Assembly (NCBI GenBank): GCA_024281175.1
Contig: JAMJTW010000014.1
Span: forward strand, 1 to 64,000
Origin: Candidatus Thiovulum imperiosus
GTDB taxonomy: Bacteria; Campylobacterota; Campylobacteria; Campylobacterales; Thiovulaceae
DNA length: 64,000 nucleotides
Direction of reading: 5' to 3'
Shown here: positions 18,390 to 26,005 of the stretch, in pieces
Layout: each line of letters opens with the position of its first letter
Numbering within the stretch: position 1 is the first letter of the stretch
Notes under the pieces: model-generated
Seen by the model: the letters and a program-made list of their open reading frames with translations, nothing else
Told to the model about the DNA's origin: nothing
Databases searched by the model: none
Program-made: the position numbers and the translations under genes

Positions 18390-19483
18390 AAAAATATCTA
18401 GCTCTTCTTTTCGCCATTCCCCTATTCGCAACAACATTTGACTTTAGTGAAAATATTGAGAGGCAGATAAATACTCTCCGCAAATTTGATGTTGATGGAA
18501 CTTTCATGAACAATATACATTTTCAAGAGAAATTGGAAGAGTATAAAAGTGAAAATCATAAAATCTACTTCTTCCAAGCTATCAGTAGTGCAATCATCTC
18601 TCTACCAACAATCAAAAAACTTTTGGCAGAGTCTAAAGTTCCAAATGAGTTTATCTATTTGGCAATGGCTGAGTCTCAGTTTGAAAGTAATGTGTTTTCA
18701 AATAAAGAAGCCGCTGGAATGTGGCAATTTATCCCATCAACTGCTGCTCTTTACGGTTTAAAAGTGAATAAATATATTGATGAGAGACTTGATATGATTA
18801 AATCAACAAAAGTAGCAATCAAATTTTTAAGTGATATGCACAAAAGATTTGGAAAATGGTATTTGGCAGCAATTGCATACAATTGTGGAGAGGGTACTCT
18901 TCAGAAAGCGATAAGAAGAGCTGGAACAGATAATTTAGAAGTTCTTATTGACCCAGAAAAGAAGTATCTACCTCAAGAGAGTAGAATTTATATTCGAAAA
19001 ATTTTAGCTTTAGCAATTTTAGAAAGTAATGACTACTTCTTCAACTCAAAATACTCTTACATCTTCAATGTTGGAAATGTGATGTCTCTAATTCCAGTAG
19101 AAGTTGATGGTGGTGAAAAATTAGTTGATATTGCGGAAAGTATAAATATGAATTACAACGAGTTACAATCTCTAAATTCACATATCATAAATGGTGTAAC
19201 TCCACCTTTTGAAAAGAAGTATCAGATATATATTCCTCACTACAAATTGTCGCTATTTAAGAGAAATTACAACTCTAAAACTTTCTTATATGTTGTAAAA
19301 CGCGGTGACACTCTTTATAAGATTGGAAAGAGATATGGTTGTGATTATAGAGATATAAAAAGTAGAAACAATTTAAGAAGTAATAACCTACAAGTTGGTC
19401 AAAAACTTGTAATTCCTTTACTGTATAATTCTGACTCTCTTCAAGTTGCAAAAGAGAAAGAGAACTCCTATTCAAAAAATTAA
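18386..19483 (+). CDS. membrane-bound lytic transglycosylase with LysM (MltD-like)
   Basis: 365 aa. Sec signal peptide (about 1-16), then an SLT lysozyme-like domain with catalytic Glu96 in YLAMAESQFE, GMWQFIPSTA and AIAYNCGEG, which cleaves peptidoglycan glycan strands to 1,6-anhydro ends. One strong LysM module is at about 280-330 (YVVKRGDTLYKIGKRYG ... LQVGQKLVIP); a weaker one may precede it. It acts in the periplasm. It overlaps tatD by four bases and lies nine bases before rlpA, another glycan-strand enzyme. Confidence 0.93.
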   Translation: MKKYLALLFAIPLFATTFDFSENIERQINTLRKFDVDGTFMNNIHFQEKLEEYKSENHKIYFFQAISSAIISLPTIKKLLAESKVPNEFIYLAMAESQFESNVFSNKEAAGMWQFIPSTAALYGLKVNKYIDERLDMIKSTKVAIKFLSDMHKRFGKWYLAAIAYNCGEGTLQKAIRRAGTDNLEVLIDPEKKYLPQESRIYIRKILALAILESNDYFFNSKYSYIFNVGNVMSLIPVEVDGGEKLVDIAESINMNYNELQSLNSHIINGVTPPFEKKYQIYIPHYKLSLFKRNYNSKTFLYVVKRGDTLYKIGKRYGCDYRDIKSRNNLRSNNLQVGQKLVIPLLYNSDSLQVAKEKENSYSKN

Positions 19484-19492
19484 GGTCAAAAT

Positions 19493-20635
19493 ATGAAAAT
19501 CTACATTTTATTACCACTTATTTTTCTATTGAGTGGCTGTTTTACAGATAGTCCTGAACCAGTTATTTCTGAACAGAAAAGATATAACACCTCATCACCT
19601 TATGAGAAAAATGGAAAGAGATATTTTCCAAAACAGGAGCAGTTGGGATATACAGAAAAGGGATATGCTAGTTGGTATGGAGATAAATTTCATAATGAGA
19701 AAACAGCTAGTGGAGAAGTTTTCAACATGTTTGCTGAAACAACAGCACATCGTACTCTACCTATGAATAGTATGTTGCATATCAAAAATCTTGAAAATGG
19801 AAATAGTGTAGTAGTACGAGTAAATGATAGAGGTCCTTTTGTTGAAGATAGAATTTTAGATTTATCAAAACAGGCCGCAAAAAAGATTGGACTATTGAAA
19901 AATGGTGTAGCTCTTGTTGAGTATAAAGTTGTTGGATATAACGGAGAGATAAGAGAGGAGCTACTTCCAGTAGAAGAGAAGCCAAAGGAAATTTCTGATG
20001 AGGTAGCTGAAGAGGAAAAAGAAGTTGTAAAAAACTCTTTAGAAGATGAAGATATCTCTACGGTAGAAGAGCCTAAAATAGAAGAAGAGCATATAACAGT
20101 AAAAGAGAAAAAAACAGAGACAGTTCTTTTAGATAACATAATGCCTCAAGTTGCTATATACACAACTCAAGAAGATGGTTTAGATAGTGATGATGATTTA
20201 GAAGTTGGCGAAGATGATATGAAGAAAGAGATAGTTGCAGACAACTTATCTGATTTAGAGACTGCCATCGAAAGCACTCCAAAAGAGGTTACAAATTTAG
20301 TCATCACTTACAACAAAAAAAGCAAACCTGAAGTTGTAGAGAAAACTGAAGAGAAACCTGAAAAGAAAATAGAGTTTAAACCAAAACAGAAAGTGAAAAC
20401 ATTTTTAGTTCAAGTAAATTCATTCTCCTCACTTGTAAATGCAGAAGCGTATATCTTTTCTAAGCAGGATTTAAATATGCCTGAAAATTTAAAACTTGTT
20501 ATTGATGAAGAGAAAGGCTCTTTTAAAGTTCGAGTTTTTGGTTTTCCAGATGAGAAGAGTGCTAGAGACTTTAGTTATCAAAAAGAGTTTTTCCCATCTT
20601 CATTTGTAGTAATTCGAGATAGGATAGTAGAGTGA
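19493..20635 (+). CDS. rlpA: RlpA-family septal lytic transglycosylase with SPOR domain
   Basis: 380 aa lipoprotein: lipobox LLSGC with C16. The RlpA double-psi beta-barrel (about 57-150) shows GYASWYGDKFHNEKTASGE and VRVNDRGPF, with the catalytic His and Asp regions intact. RlpA cuts glycan strands that lack stem peptides. A long Glu/Lys-rich linker (about 150-295) leads to a C-terminal SPOR domain (about 300-378) that binds denuded glycan at the division site. The linker is unusually acidic. Its end overlaps the hisB start by four bases. Confidence 0.93.
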   Translation: MKIYILLPLIFLLSGCFTDSPEPVISEQKRYNTSSPYEKNGKRYFPKQEQLGYTEKGYASWYGDKFHNEKTASGEVFNMFAETTAHRTLPMNSMLHIKNLENGNSVVVRVNDRGPFVEDRILDLSKQAAKKIGLLKNGVALVEYKVVGYNGEIREELLPVEEKPKEISDEVAEEEKEVVKNSLEDEDISTVEEPKIEEEHITVKEKKTETVLLDNIMPQVAIYTTQEDGLDSDDDLEVGEDDMKKEIVADNLSDLETAIESTPKEVTNLVITYNKKSKPEVVEKTEEKPEKKIEFKPKQKVKTFLVQVNSFSSLVNAEAYIFSKQDLNMPENLKLVIDEEKGSFKVRVFGFPDEKSARDFSYQKEFFPSSFVVIRDRIVE

Positions 20636-21201
20636 TTATAGAGAGAAAGACAAAAGAGACAGATATAGTCTTGGAGTTGAATTTAGAAGGAAAAGGAGAT
20701 TACTCTATAAATAGTGGAGTTGGTTTTCTTGACCACATGTTAGAAGCTCTTTCAAAACATAGTCTTATCGATATAAAAGTGAAAGCGTCTGGAGATACTC
20801 ATATTGACGACCATCACACTGTTGAAGATATCGGAATTGTTCTTGGAACCGCTTTTGCAAATGTGATATATCCAGCAAAAGAGATAGAGAGATATGGTAA
20901 TGCAACTGTTGTTATGGACGAGGCTTCAGTATCTTGTGATTTGGATATCTCAAATAGACCATATCTTCACTTTGAAATGGATATAGATGGAAAAGTTGGA
21001 AATTTTGATGTTGAACTTGTAGAAGAGTTTTTTAGAGCATTTGTTTTAAACAGCAGAATTACTCTACATCTTGTTCAAAATCGAGGGAAAAACAGACACC
21101 ATATTATCGAAGCAGGTTTTAAAGCTCTTGCCGTAGCTCTTCGAAGAGCTTTGACAAAAAATAGTCGCCTCTCCACTCCAAGTACCAAAGGTGTAATTTA
21201 G
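20632..21201 (+). CDS. hisB: imidazoleglycerol-phosphate dehydratase
   Basis: 189 aa, monofunctional HisB (no HAD phosphatase part), which dehydrates imidazole glycerol phosphate in histidine synthesis. Both manganese-binding HHxxE repeats are present: DDHHTVED and RHHIIEAGFKA. The GTG start at 20632 overlaps rlpA by four bases. A histidine enzyme among envelope genes is usual in Campylobacterota. Cytoplasmic. Confidence 0.95.
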   Translation: MIIERKTKETDIVLELNLEGKGDYSINSGVGFLDHMLEALSKHSLIDIKVKASGDTHIDDHHTVEDIGIVLGTAFANVIYPAKEIERYGNATVVMDEASVSCDLDISNRPYLHFEMDIDGKVGNFDVELVEEFFRAFVLNSRITLHLVQNRGKNRHHIIEAGFKALAVALRRALTKNSRLSTPSTKGVI

Positions 21202-21203
21202 AG

Positions 21204-21731
21204 ATGTCTCTACTACATCTCTTTCTACCTATCCTCTTTTTTGTAAACATCTCTATTTTTATATTTCTTCGTCCTGTTCCTGACAAGATAAATTTGAATG
21301 AGACATTTTTAAAAAACTATCCTCAAGTTGGATTTAAGAATTTCCAATTCTTTGATATGGATAAGAACAAATATGTTGTGATGATTGTAAAAGGAGCCGT
21401 AGCAGAGGGTTTTGAGAATAGAAGATATAGAATGAAAAATATCGATTTGATGTATCAGAACACCCTTTTTCTTGAAACTTTAAAAGGAAACTATGCTGTT
21501 TATGAAAATAGAGAGATAGATGTTTTAGGAGATGTTGAGTATGAGAGGTCTGATAACAGCTCTATCACTACAAACAAACTCATTTACAAAATTGAAGAGA
21601 AGAAATTCTATATTCCTGAAGAGTTCACTTTTAGAAGAGATAAAACTTATATACAAGGGAAAACTCTTATAATTGAGAGAGATAGCGGAAAAATTAGTGC
21701 TTTCAATATTCAAGCAATTTTAAATGAGTAA
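21204..21731 (+). CDS. lptC: LPS export protein LptC
   Basis: 175 aa. One N-terminal membrane anchor (about 5-22), then a beta-jellyroll-like periplasmic region with LptC traits (DMDKNKYVVMIVKGAVAEGF; GDVEYERSDNSSITTNKLIY). LptC receives LPS from the LptBFG ABC transporter and hands it to LptA. It starts two bases after hisB ends. In Campylobacter the neighbouring genes are a KDO-8-P phosphatase (kdsC) and lptA; neither is here, because a terminator follows directly. Confidence 0.85.
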   Translation: MSLLHLFLPILFFVNISIFIFLRPVPDKINLNETFLKNYPQVGFKNFQFFDMDKNKYVVMIVKGAVAEGFENRRYRMKNIDLMYQNTLFLETLKGNYAVYENREIDVLGDVEYERSDNSSITTNKLIYKIEEKKFYIPEEFTFRRDKTYIQGKTLIIERDSGKISAFNIQAILNE

Positions 21732-21756
21732 GAAGAGTCTTTCTCTTAGACTCTTC
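21732..21756. terminator. hairpin terminator after lptC
   Basis: GAAGAGTCT, seven-base loop, AGACTCTTC: perfect 9-bp stem between convergent lptC and lnt. The same stem sequence is reused at 36017-36043 and 41627-41646. Confidence 0.75.
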
Positions 21757-21781
21757 GATTTCCTTGCTTTAGCCAAATTTT

Positions 21782-22996
21782 CTAATTAGCACTTACAACT
21801 CCAGTTCCAGAACGGTTAGCACTATGGAATATGGTTACACCGTACTTATTTGCAAAGTGTTGCATAAGAAGTTTTTGAAGAGATGGTTCAATTGATGGTA
21901 GAAACCAGCCGTTATTACTTGTTGCAACCACAAACTTTGGCATATTTTCATCATAGATTTTATTACTCGTAGCTTCATAACAGATAGCGTTTCGAAATTT
22001 GACTCCAGAAACTTCTATATCTGTTGGAGTTTGAGCTGGAGTGAAGTCATCTGCTTTTTGGAAAATCACTTCATTTATCCAATCTCTCATAAATTTTGGT
22101 AATGGAACATACTCTCCAAAAGGTACTAAAACAACTTTTTTAGCAACTTCAAATTTTCCATTTTGAAATATGAAAGAGGCGTTGTAACTTTTCTGGTTTT
22201 CAAAATAGAGTCCACCTGTCCAGATAGTTATTTTTTGAGAAAGCTCTTTTAAAATCTCTAAAACATCATCTCGAGTATTTAGAAAAAATGGAAAAGTGCT
22301 TTCAGGAAGAACTACCATATCGTAACCTTCTCCTATCGCTCTTCTTATCTCTTCAAAATTCATAAGAACAATATCAGTCTGATTTTCAATTTTCCACTTC
22401 TCTTCCTGAAGAATTTCAGTCTCTACAACTTTTACTCTCAAATCTAAATCTATATCTTCATGCTCTCTAAAATCTAAAGCTAAAAGAAGAAGTATTGGAG
22501 CAAATAGTAATCTCTTCTCTCTTTTCTGAATACCAAAAATAAGTAGAGCTAAAACTATGAGAATGATTCCAAATTGCCACAGTTCTGTACCAAAAGGGGA
22601 GTTTATAAATATGATTTGAGGTCGGAACCAGTCAAAACCAAAAAGATGAATCTCATTTATCGCAATTAGGAATCCAACTCTCCAAATTAGATTTTGAAAA
22701 TATCCAATACCTAAAAATATTCCACCAAAAAGAGTGGCAAAAAAGAGAACTACTAGAGGAACTAGATATGGAAATCCGTAATATTGAACTGAAAAACCAA
22801 TCCAGAAAAACCAGAAGATTCCAACAAAGAATCCAACTGAAAAGAGAGCTTTTCGACTCTTTTCTAAAAGGAGGAAAAAGAGACCTCCCAAACCAAGAAT
22901 AGCATTCAATAGAGGTAGAGGAACTCCTATATCCTCAAGATATATAAAAGCGGAAAGGAAAAAAGCTATTCCAAATCCTCTTATAATTTCTCTCAC
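21782..22996 (-). CDS. lnt: apolipoprotein N-acyltransferase
   Basis: 404 aa, slightly shorter than the E. coli enzyme. Six or so membrane segments in the first 180 residues, then a nitrilase-fold catalytic domain. Triad: Glu in MVVLPESTFPF, Lys in KKVVLVPFGEY, Cys in AICYEA. It adds the third acyl chain to mature lipoproteins at the inner membrane, which fits the two very large lipoproteins in this window. The ATG start overlaps the end of ribBA by four bases. Confidence 0.93.
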   Translation of the reverse strand: MREIIRGFGIAFFLSAFIYLEDIGVPLPLLNAILGLGGLFFLLLEKSRKALFSVGFFVGIFWFFWIGFSVQYYGFPYLVPLVVLFFATLFGGIFLGIGYFQNLIWRVGFLIAINEIHLFGFDWFRPQIIFINSPFGTELWQFGIILIVLALLIFGIQKREKRLLFAPILLLLALDFREHEDIDLDLRVKVVETEILQEEKWKIENQTDIVLMNFEEIRRAIGEGYDMVVLPESTFPFFLNTRDDVLEILKELSQKITIWTGGLYFENQKSYNASFIFQNGKFEVAKKVVLVPFGEYVPLPKFMRDWINEVIFQKADDFTPAQTPTDIEVSGVKFRNAICYEATSNKIYDENMPKFVVATSNNGWFLPSIEPSLQKLLMQHFANKYGVTIFHSANRSGTGVVSAN

Positions 22997-24015
22997 AATA
23001 TCACCTCATCAACAACATGAAGTCCAAAGCCGTGAATTCCAACAAACTCTAAATCTTTTTTTTCTGTTAAAAGATGAATTTGAGCTACACCTAAACTTTT
23101 GAGAATTTGAGCTCCAACCCCAAACTCTTTGATTGAATCTCCACTCTTGTTTGAAGCAGTTAAAAAGAGAAGAATACCTCCATTCTTTTTTAGATACTCA
23201 ACAGATTTTGTAAAGAGCTTATACTTTTTACTATTTGTAACCAAATCTACATCAGTAGAGATGTGGTGAATTCTAATGTTTGTAACAGAGTGAGCAGAGT
23301 AGAAACGAATAGCTGTGTGTTCCCGTTTTAAGTGGTCTTCAAATCTGTATCTCTTCACTTTTACATCAAAAAGTTCTAACTCATCTTCGCTTTTAAGTTT
23401 TACTAAAAGCTCATTTTGAAGTCGATACTCTACTAAATCTGAAATATATAAACTTTTCAAATTGTGCTTTTTAGAGAACTCTGCTAAATCATCTCTTCTA
23501 GCCATCTCTCCATCTTCTCTCATAATCTCACAAATTACAGCACTCTCTTGAAGACCAGCTAAACGGCATAAATCGACTGAACCTTCTGTATGTCCTGTTC
23601 TAACTAAAACTCCACCATCTTTTGCAATTAGAGGAAAAATGTGTCCAGGTCGAACAAGCTCTTCAGCTTTTGAAAGAGGGTTTGCCAATATTTTTATTGT
23701 CATATCTCTCTCTCCAGCACTAATTCCAGTAAGAGCATCTTTTGCATCTACCGATATTGTAAAAGCTGTCTCATAAGATGAGGTATTACTTGAAACCATT
23801 GGAGCTAACTCTAATCTTTCTGCATCTTCTTCTGAAACTGCCACACAGATAAGTCCCTTTCCATGTGTAGCTAAGAAATTCACTTTTTCTGGAGTTGTAA
23901 AAGTTGAAGCGTAAACTAAATCACCCTCATTCTCTCTATCTTCATCATCAATCATAACAACAATCTCTCCAGCTTTAATAGCCTCAATTGCCTCTCTTAC
24001 TCTCTCAATTGCCAC
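22993..24015 (-). CDS. ribB: 3,4-dihydroxy-2-butanone 4-phosphate synthase with degenerate GTP cyclohydrolase II domain
   Basis: 340 aa, RibBA layout. Residues 1-200 are a full DHBP synthase: DDEDRENEGDL at 23-33, HTEGSVDL and the acidic active-site residues. It makes the four-carbon riboflavin precursor from ribulose 5-phosphate. The C-terminal 130 residues align with GTP cyclohydrolase II but contain no cysteine, so the zinc site of a working RibA is absent. Such degenerate fusions are known in Helicobacter and relatives, where a separate RibA does the second job. The GTG start has AAGGA upstream. It precedes lnt in an operon. Confidence 0.92.
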   Translation of the reverse strand: MAIERVREAIEAIKAGEIVVMIDDEDRENEGDLVYASTFTTPEKVNFLATHGKGLICVAVSEEDAERLELAPMVSSNTSSYETAFTISVDAKDALTGISAGERDMTIKILANPLSKAEELVRPGHIFPLIAKDGGVLVRTGHTEGSVDLCRLAGLQESAVICEIMREDGEMARRDDLAEFSKKHNLKSLYISDLVEYRLQNELLVKLKSEDELELFDVKVKRYRFEDHLKREHTAIRFYSAHSVTNIRIHHISTDVDLVTNSKKYKLFTKSVEYLKKNGGILLFLTASNKSGDSIKEFGVGAQILKSLGVAQIHLLTEKKDLEFVGIHGFGLHVVDEVIL

Positions 24016-24017
24016 AC

Positions 24018-24110
24018 TTATCCTTTTTGGAAATTGTAACCTATGTCTAAATTTTGGGAGTAACCAAATAGACTTCTGCCGAAAAGAGAAGCGAGAATGA
24101 TTTTTTTCAT
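24018..24110 (-). pseudogene. truncated small secreted peptide gene fused to MITE D
   Basis: A 30-codon frame starting MKKIILASLF. Its upstream bases and first codons match those of the peptide gene at 25735-25971: shared TTTCATCTCA start context and a TTTATTTTGGCAA-like leader. After the signal-peptide part the frame runs into the end of MITE D (SLFGYS) and soon stops, two bases before the ribBA start. I take it as a paralogue cut off by the element. Confidence 0.6.
24056..24080. mobile_element. MITE-like fragment D (left end only)
   Basis: Terminal repeat GGGAGTAACCAAATAG at 24056-24071 followed by ACTTCTGCC, as in family 1 elements. The rest of the element and its right end are missing. 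Confidence 0.65.
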
Positions 24111-24434
24111 CTCACACTTCCTAAATTTATTTTGGCAATAGTGCTTTTAAAGATTTTGGACTCCCACTTTCCAAAAGAAGAGTTCTTCAAAAATATGATT
24201 TAAGAAAATGTTTCTCTGTTTTATATTTTGAAAATAAATTCTATTAGAGTAGACTTCTGAACTTTAAAATATCAAAAATAAAATCAGAACTTTTGACTAT
24301 TTTTTGAAACTCTTGGTTTGTTTCAAGTTCAAAGTTTGGAATTACAGCAAGAATTTTCCCGCCACTCTCTTTTGTTTGAAACATTTCAAGAAATTTAGCT
24401 TTCTTAACTTTAATATTTCAAAAAGATGGGTCAG
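24111..24434. other. scrambled intergenic stretch with gene and repeat remnants
   Basis: No complete gene. It holds the promoter-like leader of the truncated peptide gene (about 24111-24140), a copy of the 66-bp repeat (24185-24250), and an open minus-strand fragment (24244-24417) of 57 codons with no start at its 5' end, containing KFLEMFQTKESGGKILAVIP. I do not recognise the fragment's family. The block is closed by a lone terminal-repeat-like GGGTCAGCTAAATAG at 24428-24442. Confidence 0.5.
24185..24250. repeat. 66-bp dispersed repeat, copy 1
   Basis: AATATGATTTAAGAAAATG followed by TTTCTCTGTTTTATATTTTG and AAAATAAATTCTATTAGAGTA. It matches 26166-26231 at about 85-90 percent. Both copies lie upstream of a small-secreted-peptide reading frame on the minus strand. 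It may have been carried along when the peptide gene was duplicated. Confidence 0.7.
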
Positions 24435-25014
24435 CTAAATAGATGTAATTTTCTCATTTTTCTGAAAAGAGGATTTCAAAAAGAAGACGATTGGGTCGCT
24501 TGTGTAATAGGAAGAGACAAAAATGGAATTAGACTTGAAATTCATATCTTCTCTTCTATTCTCTAACTCGACTCTATTTATCGCTTGTGTTGAACCTCCA
24601 ATTAGAAGAGCTGGATAGCTATCCTCTTTCCGAATTTGATATATCAATCCTAAAGTTGAAAAGTCTCTTTTCTGTCTGAAATCCATCTGCTGATGAGGTT
24701 CGAGAGAAGTTTGAAAACCATGAAGCATAACTGAAAACTTCTAAACTTTTTGAAATTCCATATTTCAAATTTGCTGAATAGGTTATGAAATCTATGTTTG
24801 TAGAACTCTCTCCTGCAAATGTTGAAACTGTTACAAAATCTCCAGCTGATGTTTGATAGTTTATCAAAGCTAATGAACCTGACTTCTGATTTGTGTTTGT
24901 ATAAGTCGTGGAAATATCTAGCTTTATCTCGTTTTTGTCTGAAAGTATCTCTTCCACTTTTACCGCTTTTGAGAAAAGGAGAATTGGGAAGAGAAATATA
25001 AGATACTTTTTCAA
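24435..25014 (-). pseudogene. outer-membrane beta-barrel protein, frameshifted and truncated
   Basis: The first frame (from ATG at 25014) has a signal peptide MKKYLIFLFPILLFSKA and then alternating beta strands (EIKLDISTTYTNTN, SLALINYQTSAGDF, YSANLKYGISKSLEVFSYASW). The barrel continues in another frame from about 24690 (DFRQKRDFSTLGLIYQIRK, PALLIGGSTQAINR), so a one-base frameshift lies at about 24665-24690. The second frame ends at SSFQKNEKITSI with a TAG that belongs to a terminal-repeat-like sequence (24428-24442), well short of a normal barrel. It is a dead gene unless the frameshift is a sequence error. Exact family not recognised. Confidence 0.65.
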
Positions 25015-25040
25015 TTTTTGGGAACCTTGTGATAGAATTT

Positions 25041-25064
25041 TAAAAGAGGGGTTCCCCTCTTAAA
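25041..25064 (-). terminator. hairpin terminator upstream of the barrel pseudogene
   Basis: AAGAGGGG-TT-CCCCTCTT with flanking A and T runs, nearly perfectly palindromic. On the minus strand it follows the tiny membrane-protein genes and ends in TTTTAAAATT. Confidence 0.6.
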
Positions 25065-25113
25065 TTGGTTTGCATCTTTTTTATGAGTGTGAGACTTTTG
25101 AAAAAGATGTAAC

Positions 25114-25281
25114 TTATTTCATAGTAGACACTATCTCATCTATTAAGTATATAGTTCCAGTAAATATTAGGAAACTACCAACAGTTAGACTACTACTTAA
25201 ATAAGAAACTCCAAAACTAATTATTGCTATTGGAAACATAATAAAAACTAAAAGTTTTAATAACTTGCCAACTAAGTTCAA
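25114..25281 (-). CDS. tiny membrane protein (55 aa)
   Basis: 55 codons beginning at TTG, four bases after the stop of the 79-aa gene, on the same strand. About two hydrophobic segments: LLKLLVFIMFPIAIISFGV and a shorter LTVGSFLIFTGTIYLI. The Shine-Dalgarno is weak and an internal ATG is possible. I recognise no family. It is supported by the tight packing of four such genes (25114-25971) and by open reading in only this frame. Candidate accessory or immunity protein for the small secreted peptide encoded upstream; this role is inference. Confidence 0.45.
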   Translation of the reverse strand: MNLVGKLLKLLVFIMFPIAIISFGVSYLSSSLTVGSFLIFTGTIYLIDEIVSTMK

Positions 25282-25285
25282 CTTA

Positions 25286-25525
25286 TTACTTTTTTGTATA
25301 AATTAGCCACATAATATGTAAGTTCATGAAAACAAACAACAAGCTTTCTGCAATTAAAACTTTAACATCAGCTATTAGACAAATCACCAGTAAGTACATA
25401 AATACTAGAGCATAAATGCTTCCTATTAAGAGATGACTATTATATATTTCTTTTATATATTTGATATTAAAAACATTATAAATAATAATAACCATACAAA
25501 ATGTTGTGATTACTTCCAATACCAT
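25286..25525 (-). CDS. small membrane protein (79 aa)
   Basis: 79 aa, three hydrophobic segments (VITTFCMVIIIYNVF, LLIGSIYALVFMYLLVICLIA, VLIAESLLFVFMNLHIMWLIY) and few charges. No family recognised. It is in a run of four small genes on the minus strand between two terminators or repeats. AT-richer than neighbouring housekeeping genes. Likely inner-membrane. Confidence 0.6.
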   Translation of the reverse strand: MVLEVITTFCMVIIIYNVFNIKYIKEIYNSHLLIGSIYALVFMYLLVICLIADVKVLIAESLLFVFMNLHIMWLIYTKK

Positions 25526-25566
25526 ATTAAATACTAATTATGAATAGTCAAACCAGCTAAGTTCAA

Positions 25567-25734
25567 CTATTTAAGTTTATTAGTTCTAAAATAAAGAACA
25601 ATTATTGCAAACATTGAAAAAATTGTAATTCCAAAACCATTAAAGTAATTTTCTAATATATATATATTATATATTCCCCAAATCAACAGAGGAAGTATAA
25701 ATAATATTAACTCTATTAGAAAAATAACTATCAA
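25567..25734 (-). CDS. tiny membrane protein (55 aa)
   Basis: 55 codons. The TTG start follows directly on the stop codon of the peptide gene (TAA TTG), so translation is probably coupled. Two hydrophobic segments: IVIFLIELILFILPLLIWGIY and GITIFSMFAIIVLYF, with a basic end FRTNKLK. No family recognised. The coupling to the secreted peptide gene suggests a linked function such as immunity or export. Confidence 0.5.
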   Translation of the reverse strand: MIVIFLIELILFILPLLIWGIYNIYILENYFNGFGITIFSMFAIIVLYFRTNKLK

Positions 25735-25971
25735 TTATCTTCCCTGTGCTCCAGTTAAATAAGCTGACCTAGAACTTAAACTATATACTGTCCAACCTAT
25801 TGCAAAGAAAAACCACTGTCCATCAGTTTCAACCATCTCATTTTGAGAAATTAGTTGGGCATCAACTTTTTGATTTCCAAAAAGGAACTGTTGGTCAGAG
25901 TTCTGAAGTGAACTAGCGAAAATGGAACTTCCTCCAAAGAGAAGAGCAAAAGTGAGAATGAGTTTTTTCAT
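25735..25971 (-). CDS. small secreted peptide, bacteriocin-like precursor (candidate)
   Basis: 78 aa from ATG 25971, which has a very strong GGAGG six bases upstream; the longer frame from 25998 would start before the likely transcription start. A Sec signal MKKLILTFALLFGGSSIFAS is followed by a polar stretch and LISQNEMVETDGQ. This resembles the LSxxEMxxVxGG end of peptide leader sequences. The tail (QWFFFAIGWTVYSLSSRSAY) is aromatic and hydrophobic. A truncated paralogue stands at 24018-24110. Its neighbours are three tiny membrane proteins. A processed antimicrobial or signalling peptide is one reading; a simple small envelope protein is the other. Confidence 0.55.
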   Translation of the reverse strand: MKKLILTFALLFGGSSIFASSLQNSDQQFLFGNQKVDAQLISQNEMVETDGQWFFFAIGWTVYSLSSRSAYLTGAQGR

Positions 25972-25999
25972 CTCATACCTCCGAAATTTGTTTGGCAAG

Positions 26000-26005
26000 A
26001 TTATA
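26000..26005 (-). promoter_or_regulatory. -10 box for the small peptide operon
   Basis: On the minus strand: TATAAT preceded by a T-rich stretch (TTTTTTAGCTTTAAC), the usual Campylobacterota sigma-70 form without a clear -35. It is placed about 29 bases before the chosen start codon of the peptide gene. Confidence 0.6.
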
